Shown here piece by piece: positions 39,448 to 44,997 of a stretch of 44,997 nt of DNA. The notes below the pieces were generated by a model that did not search any database, was not told the DNA's origin, and was given only the letters and a program-made list of their open reading frames with translations. The DNA is from Teichococcus deserti (GTDB lineage: Bacteria; Pseudomonadota; Alphaproteobacteria; Acetobacterales; Acetobacteraceae). Numbering within the stretch: position 1 is the stretch's first letter; each line of letters starts with the position of its first letter. The stretch covers positions 1-44,997 of the forward strand of contig NZ_MLCO01000188.1 in the NCBI RefSeq assembly GCF_001982615.1. The letters run 5' to 3'. The translations under genes and the position numbers were made by a program.

Positions 39448-40368
39448 TCAGCGTCGCGGCTTGAGCGTCTGGGCCAGAACGCCGCCGCCGATGACCAGCA
39501 GTGCGCCCAGCAGGCTGCCCGGCGCCGGCGTCACCTGCAGCAGCAGCGCATCCAGCGCCATCGCCCAGAGCAGGCCGGAGAACTGCCAGGGCGCCAGCCG
39601 CGAGGCCTCGCCCCGGCGCAGCGCCGCCGCGATGCTGGCCAGCGCCGCGGTCTGGATCGCCGTCACCAGCACCACCAGCCCGGCCTGCGCCAGGCCGAGC
39701 GGGCGCCAGTGCAGCGCCACCGGCACCGCCAGCAGCACGACGCCGACGAGCGCCACCTGCATGATGGTGTCGAGCGTGGTGGCCACGGCGCGCAGATGCC
39801 GGATCAGGATCTGGTAGCCGGCATAGGTCAGCGCGCCGGCGAAGGCGGCGGCGATGCCGGGCAGGCTGGCCTCGCCGCCCGGCCGCACGATCAGCAGCAT
39901 GCCGAGGAAGCCGGTCAGCGTGCCGAGCCAGCGGCCGAGCGAGACCCGCTCGCGCAGGAACAGCCCGCCGAGCAGGGCGAGCAGCAGCGGCGCGGTGAAG
40001 CCGAGCGCCGAGGCGGCGGTGACCGGCAGCAGGCTGTAGGCCAGCACCGCCAGCGCGTTGGAGACCACCAGCGTGGCCGCCGCCGCCCGCTGCTGCCAGG
40101 CCAGCGCCGGCCGCAGCAGGCGGTGCCAGCCCAGCCGGCCGCCCGGCCAGGCCGCCGCCGGCAGCACCACCGCCAGGATCACGCCGCAGCGCAGGAAGGT
40201 GACCTGCAGCGGGCTCAGGCCATGGTCCGAGACCAGGCTTTTCGACAGCGCATAGCCCAGGACATAGAGCAGCCCCGCCAGCACCGTCAGGCCGATGGCG
40301 GCCGCGGCGGTCGCGCCCTGCCGCGCCCGGTTTTCCGTGTTCAGCGCCTCCAAGCCGGCCTCTCCCAC
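39448..40368 (-). CDS. DMT-superfamily (EamA) transporter
   Basis: The 306-aa inner-membrane protein has about ten helices in two EamA repeats (about 22-150 and 165-300). Typical phrases are LSPLQVTFLRCGVILAVVLPAAAW, NALAVLAYSLLPVTAASALGFTAPLLLALLGGLFLRERVSLGRWLGTLTGFLGMLLIVRPG, and FAGALTYAGYQILIRHL. Likely a metabolite or drug exporter; the substrate cannot be told. The only start near the first helix is GTG at 40368. It is separated from both neighbours by about 90-160 bp and appears monocistronic. Confidence 0.88.
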   Translation of the reverse strand: MGEAGLEALNTENRARQGATAAAAIGLTVLAGLLYVLGYALSKSLVSDHGLSPLQVTFLRCGVILAVVLPAAAWPGGRLGWHRLLRPALAWQQRAAAATLVVSNALAVLAYSLLPVTAASALGFTAPLLLALLGGLFLRERVSLGRWLGTLTGFLGMLLIVRPGGEASLPGIAAAFAGALTYAGYQILIRHLRAVATTLDTIMQVALVGVVLLAVPVALHWRPLGLAQAGLVVLVTAIQTAALASIAAALRRGEASRLAPWQFSGLLWAMALDALLLQVTPAPGSLLGALLVIGGGVLAQTLKPRR

Positions 40369-40460
40369 CCCGCGGGGATCAGCCCGGTGCTGCGCCGCCC
40401 GGGCGGCATCCTAGACCCCGAACGTCGCGAAGGGGATCCCGCGAGAGCGGCCTGGCCGCA

Positions 40461-42499
<2,039 letters not shown>

Positions 42500-42603
42500 A
42501 CGGCGCGGCTTGCGGCGAAGACATCCGGCCTCCACTTGGCCTTGGCGGGGCGGCAGCCCAGCTTCAGGACCAGGTATTGCCCGCCTTGAGGAGGAGCTGC
42601 CCG

Positions 42604-42909
42604 ATGATCCGTCGCAAGCTGCTGCAGGGCCTGGCCGTGGCCGGGCTGACCGTCGCCACCGCCTGCGCCCAGCCGGTTCCGCCGCCCTATCCGCCGGTGC
42701 CGGAGCTGCGCCGCGAGGTGCCGCTGCCGCCGCCGCCGATGCCGGAGCGCTATGTCTGGCAGCCCGGCCACTGGCACTGGCATGGCGGCGCCTATGAATG
42801 GATCGGCGGCCGCTGGATCCTGCGCCCGGTGCGCGGCGAGGTCTGGGAGCATGGCCGCTGGGTCTGGGCCGAGGGCCGCTGGACCTGGATCGCCGGCCAC
42901 TGGCGCTGA
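42604..42909 (+). CDS. Small exported WxxGHW-repeat protein
   Basis: The 101-aa protein has a signal peptide (RRKLLQGLAVAGLTVATACAQP; the cysteine could be lipidated, though the lipobox is weak), a proline-rich spacer (about 24-48) and five Trp/Gly-rich repeats of the type WxxGxWxW (YVWQPGHWHW, YEWIGGRW, EVWEHGRWVW, AEGRWTW, IAGHWR). This matches YXWGQ/BcpO-type repeat proteins of unknown role, probably in the periplasm or outer membrane. A strong GGAGGAG site precedes the ATG. The stop codon lies inside a 12-bp tandem repeat. Confidence 0.8.
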   Translation: MIRRKLLQGLAVAGLTVATACAQPVPPPYPPVPELRREVPLPPPPMPERYVWQPGHWHWHGGAYEWIGGRWILRPVRGEVWEHGRWVWAEGRWTWIAGHWR

Positions 42910-42948
42910 CCCTGGCGCTGACCCTGGCGCCGACCCTGGCGCCGAACC
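42901..42948. repeat. 12-bp tandem repeat, four units, spanning a stop codon
   Basis: Units TGGCGCTGACCC (42901, 42913), TGGCGCCGACCC (42925) and TGGCGCCGAACC (42937). The WxxGHW-repeat gene ends in the first unit. Units 3 and 4 have CGA where units 1 and 2 have the TGA stop. Confidence 0.85.
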
Positions 42949-42971
42949 GCCGCTCGGGACAGCGCCGGGAC

Positions 42972-42995
42972 GCAGGGGGAACCGCTTCCCCCTGC
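42972..42995 (-). terminator. Hairpin after esterase gene, possible divergent member of the 3' family
   Basis: A 10-bp perfect stem GCAGGGGGAA / TTCCCCCTGC with a 4-nt loop lies 19 bp past the stop of the HSL-type esterase. It shares the GGGGGAA..TTCCCCC core, but on the minus strand it is followed by GTCCCGGCG rather than a T-rich tail, so terminator function is doubtful. Confidence 0.35.
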
Positions 42996-43014
42996 CCCCG
43001 CCTGCCGCCGGGGC

Positions 43015-44145
43015 TTAGCGCCCGCGCCGCGTCGCCACCGGCGCCACCACCGCCGGGGCCGGCAGGGCGAAGGCCGAGCGCAGCTCGCCCGCCATGAAGC
43101 GCTGCGCCGCGCCGGCGGTCGCCAGCAGGGTGGGATCGACGCCGAAGAACTCGTGCGTCACCGTCGGGTAGTCCTGCGCCACCACCGAGACGCCGCTGGC
43201 CTGCAGGCGCTGGGCCAGCAGCATGCCGTCCGACTGCAGCGGGTCGATGCCGGCGGTGATGATGATCGCCTTCGGCAGCCCGGTGAGCTCGGCGCGGCCG
43301 TAGACGTTCAGGCGGGTGTCCTGCGCCTCGGCCGGCAGGCTGGTGTAGTGGCCCATGAACCAGCGCATCATCGCCGCGTTCAGCGGCTTGGCGTTGGCGT
43401 TCGCCTGGTAGGAGGGCGTGGTCATGTCGGTGCCCGCCACCGGGTAGATCAGCCCCATGGCGACCGGCAGGGGGGCGCGGGATTCGCGCGCCGCCATGGC
43501 GACGTTGATCGCCAGGTTGCCGCCGGCGCTCTCGCCGACGACGGCGACGCGGGTCAGGTCGGCGCCGAACTGGGCGGCGTTCTGCAGCGCCCAGCGATAG
43601 GCGACATAGGCGTCCTCATGCGCCGCCGGGAACTTGTTCTCGGGGGCCTGGCGGTAGTGGACGGCGATGACCACCGCCTGGGATTCCATCGCCAGGGCGC
43701 GGGCCGAGGCGTCATAGGCGTCGAGCGAGCCGATGACGAAGCCGCCGCCGTGATAGTAGACGATCAGCGGCATCAGCGGGCGGGCGGGCTGGCCGGCGCG
43801 CGGCGGCTCGGCGGGGATGTAGACGCGGGCGGCGAGCGGGCCGCCATTGCCCGGGATCTCGATGTCCTGCACCACCGGCACCGGGCGCGGCGCGACCGGC
43901 CGGCCGAGCTGGCGCAGCCGCGCCTTCACCGCATCGGCCATGCCAGGCTGCAGGCGGGCCTCGGCGGGGCTCAGCGTCTCGATCGGCTTGCCGCGCAGCG
44001 ACTGCAGGCTGTCGAGGAGGGCGCGCATCTCCGGCTCGGCGCGGCCGGTCGGGTCGGCGGGCGGCAGCATCTCGGGCTGGGCGGCGCAGGCGGCCATCAG
44101 GCCGAGCGGCAGCATCAGGCCGGCGCGGCGGGTCAGCTTGATCAT
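43015..44145 (-). CDS. Exported HSL-family (class IV) esterase/lipase
   Basis: The 376-aa protein has a lipoprotein-like signal (LGLMAACAAQP, lipobox MAAC at about 17-20) and an alpha/beta hydrolase_3 domain (about 115-345). Motifs: IVYYHGGGFVIGSLDAYD (oxyanion hole HGGG), VVGESAGGNLAINVA (nucleophile serine in GESAG), AGIDPLQSDGMLLAQRL (acid) and VTHEFFGV (histidine). A helical leader of about 90 residues precedes the domain. The ATG at 44145 follows GAGGAG at 6-nt spacing. It probably acts on short-chain esters in the envelope; the true substrate is unknown. It lies 98 bp downstream of another alpha/beta hydrolase gene. Confidence 0.9.
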   Translation of the reverse strand: MIKLTRRAGLMLPLGLMAACAAQPEMLPPADPTGRAEPEMRALLDSLQSLRGKPIETLSPAEARLQPGMADAVKARLRQLGRPVAPRPVPVVQDIEIPGNGGPLAARVYIPAEPPRAGQPARPLMPLIVYYHGGGFVIGSLDAYDASARALAMESQAVVIAVHYRQAPENKFPAAHEDAYVAYRWALQNAAQFGADLTRVAVVGESAGGNLAINVAMAARESRAPLPVAMGLIYPVAGTDMTTPSYQANANAKPLNAAMMRWFMGHYTSLPAEAQDTRLNVYGRAELTGLPKAIIITAGIDPLQSDGMLLAQRLQASGVSVVAQDYPTVTHEFFGVDPTLLATAGAAQRFMAGELRSAFALPAPAVVAPVATRRGR

Positions 44146-44243
44146 GGAAATCTCCTCGGCCGGCCGCATCAGGCGGCGGGCGGTGCCGGGGAAACGTGCT
44201 CTTGGCGGTAAGGGTTTCCGGGTTTGCAGCGGGCGATCGCGCG

Positions 44244-44997
44244 CTACCGCAGGAACCGCGTCACGGTGGCGATCTGGTCTTCCGCCATCAGCGCCGGGGC
44301 ATGGCCGCAGCCGTCGAAGGTCACCAGGCGGGTGTCGGGACGCGTCGCCATGCGCGCCGCGGTCTCGGCGGTCAGCAGCGGGCTGTCGGCGCCGCGCAGC
44401 AGCAGGACCGGCGGGCGCAGCGCGGCCCAGAGCGGCCAGAGGCTGACATCGGCGATGGCCGGCCCCAGCGCGCGGCCGATGCCGGGGTCGTGGTGCAGGC
44501 CGAGCCGGCCGTCCGGCAGGGCGCGCGCGGAATGCGCCGCCAGGTGGCGCCATTGCGCGTCGGTCAGCGCGCCGAAGCCGGCATGGATGCGGCGCAGATG
44601 CGCCTCGACCGCGTCGAGCGACTCGAAATCCGGGGTGGCGGCCAGGTAGGCGCCGATATGGGCGAGCGCCGCGGCGGGGATGGCGGCGCCGACATCGTTC
44701 AGCACCAGGCGCCGCAGGCTGGCGCGGCGGCGCGACTGGCCGGGGAGGCTGGCCAGGCCCAGCCCGATCAGCCCGCCCATCGAGGTGCCGACCAGGTCAT
44801 AGGGCCGCCCCAGCCCGCGCAGCAGCGGCTGCAGCAGCGCCACATAGGTCGGCACGGCATAGAGCCGCGGATCGGCCAGCCAGGAGGACATCCCGCGGCC
44901 GGGCATGTCGGGGCAGAGGGCGCGGTGGCCCCCGGCGGCCAGCGCCCTGGCCAGCGGGTCGAAGCCGCGGCCGGTGCGGGGCAGGCCCGGCAAGGCG
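44244..44997 (-). CDS. Alpha/beta hydrolase (partial, N-terminus beyond window)
   Basis: The C-terminal 250 or so residues of an alpha/beta hydrolase_1 protein are present. Visible parts: LPRTGRGFDPLARALAAGGHRALCPDMPGRGMSSW (just after the expected HGLxR oxyanion strand), LVGTSMGGLIGLGLASLPGQ (nucleophile serine), LRGADSPLLTAETAARM (acid) and FDGCGHAPALMAEDQI (histidine). The usual first strand and the HG motif are missing, so the gene runs past the right edge of the window. Relatives act as esterases or C-C hydrolases; no substrate can be named. Confidence 0.85.
   Translation of the reverse strand, partial: ALPGLPRTGRGFDPLARALAAGGHRALCPDMPGRGMSSWLADPRLYAVPTYVALLQPLLRGLGRPYDLVGTSMGGLIGLGLASLPGQSRRRASLRRLVLNDVGAAIPAAALAHIGAYLAATPDFESLDAVEAHLRRIHAGFGALTDAQWRHLAAHSARALPDGRLGLHHDPGIGRALGPAIADVSLWPLWAALRPPVLLLRGADSPLLTAETAARMATRPDTRLVTFDGCGHAPALMAEDQIATVTRFLR

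Noticed and set aside
42752-43018. Overlapping frame with repeated Ala-Asp-Pro-Gly at the end of the WxxGHW gene
   Set aside because: The repeat in that frame is a by-product of the 12-bp DNA tandem repeat. The in-frame Trp-rich protein with signal peptide and ribosome site is the real gene.

Overview
This 45 kb window is chromosomal DNA from a very GC-rich alphaproteobacterium. The gene content fits the Acetobacteraceae, and a Roseomonas-like genus is my best guess. The basis is inference from third-position GC bias, solo Bug-type solute receptors, a mitochondrial-type cytochrome bc1 chaperone next to a YceD-type protein, and a rpiB-glyA-nrdR-rib-nusB-thiL cluster. No rRNA, tRNA, CRISPR array, transposase or phage gene was seen. 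Nearly all the sequence is coding, and many neighbouring genes overlap by ATGA.

Layout. 0.1-2.7 kb: hsp20, rpmE, pdxY and a small membrane protein. 2.8-7.6 kb: a Bug receptor, an oligopeptide-type binding protein and a chemoreceptor. 7.7-12.4 kb, minus strand: two paralogous lipoproteins behind a gamma-carbonic anhydrase, argC, rplM-rpsI and a LysE-type exporter that diverges from an ArgP-like regulator. 13.4-17.9 kb: an extensin-like protein, an M20 amidohydrolase, a YedK/SRAP protein and an unusual stand-alone GHKL ATPase. 17.9-21.5 kb: a catabolic-type locus with a Bug receptor diverging from a GntR regulator and an IlvD/Edd dehydratase; a 26-bp perfect palindrome lies in the shared promoter region. 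21.5-27.1 kb: a GGDEF protein, an ABC-F ATPase, a Gdx/SugE-like SMR exporter and an N-carbamoyl-amino-acid hydrolase. 27.1-31.4 kb: a cell-envelope block (DUF882 peptidase, L,D-transpeptidase, YceD, bc1 chaperone, BamE). 31.5-39.3 kb: a ten-gene minus-strand block rpiB-glyA-nrdR-GNAT-ribD-ribE-ribB(X)-ribH-nusB-thiL. 39.4-45 kb: a DMT exporter, a dienelactone-hydrolase-like protein, hemB, a WxxGHW-repeat protein and two alpha/beta hydrolases, the last cut by the window edge.

How the genes work together. The rib block holds most of riboflavin synthesis. Its GTP cyclohydrolase II domain has lost the zinc cysteines, so a separate ribA is expected elsewhere. The GntR locus looks like a self-contained sugar-acid uptake and dehydration unit. 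The ArgP-like and LysE genes look like a basic amino-acid export switch.

The most striking non-coding signal is a family of at least seven similar 3'-end elements. Each has a GGGGAAT..ATTCCCC hairpin, usually followed by CCCCTTCTTTTTTCTGTC. Each lies just after a stop codon and is always oriented with the upstream gene, so the family looks like a recurrent terminator-type repeat. Two of the copies share homology over about 125 bp.
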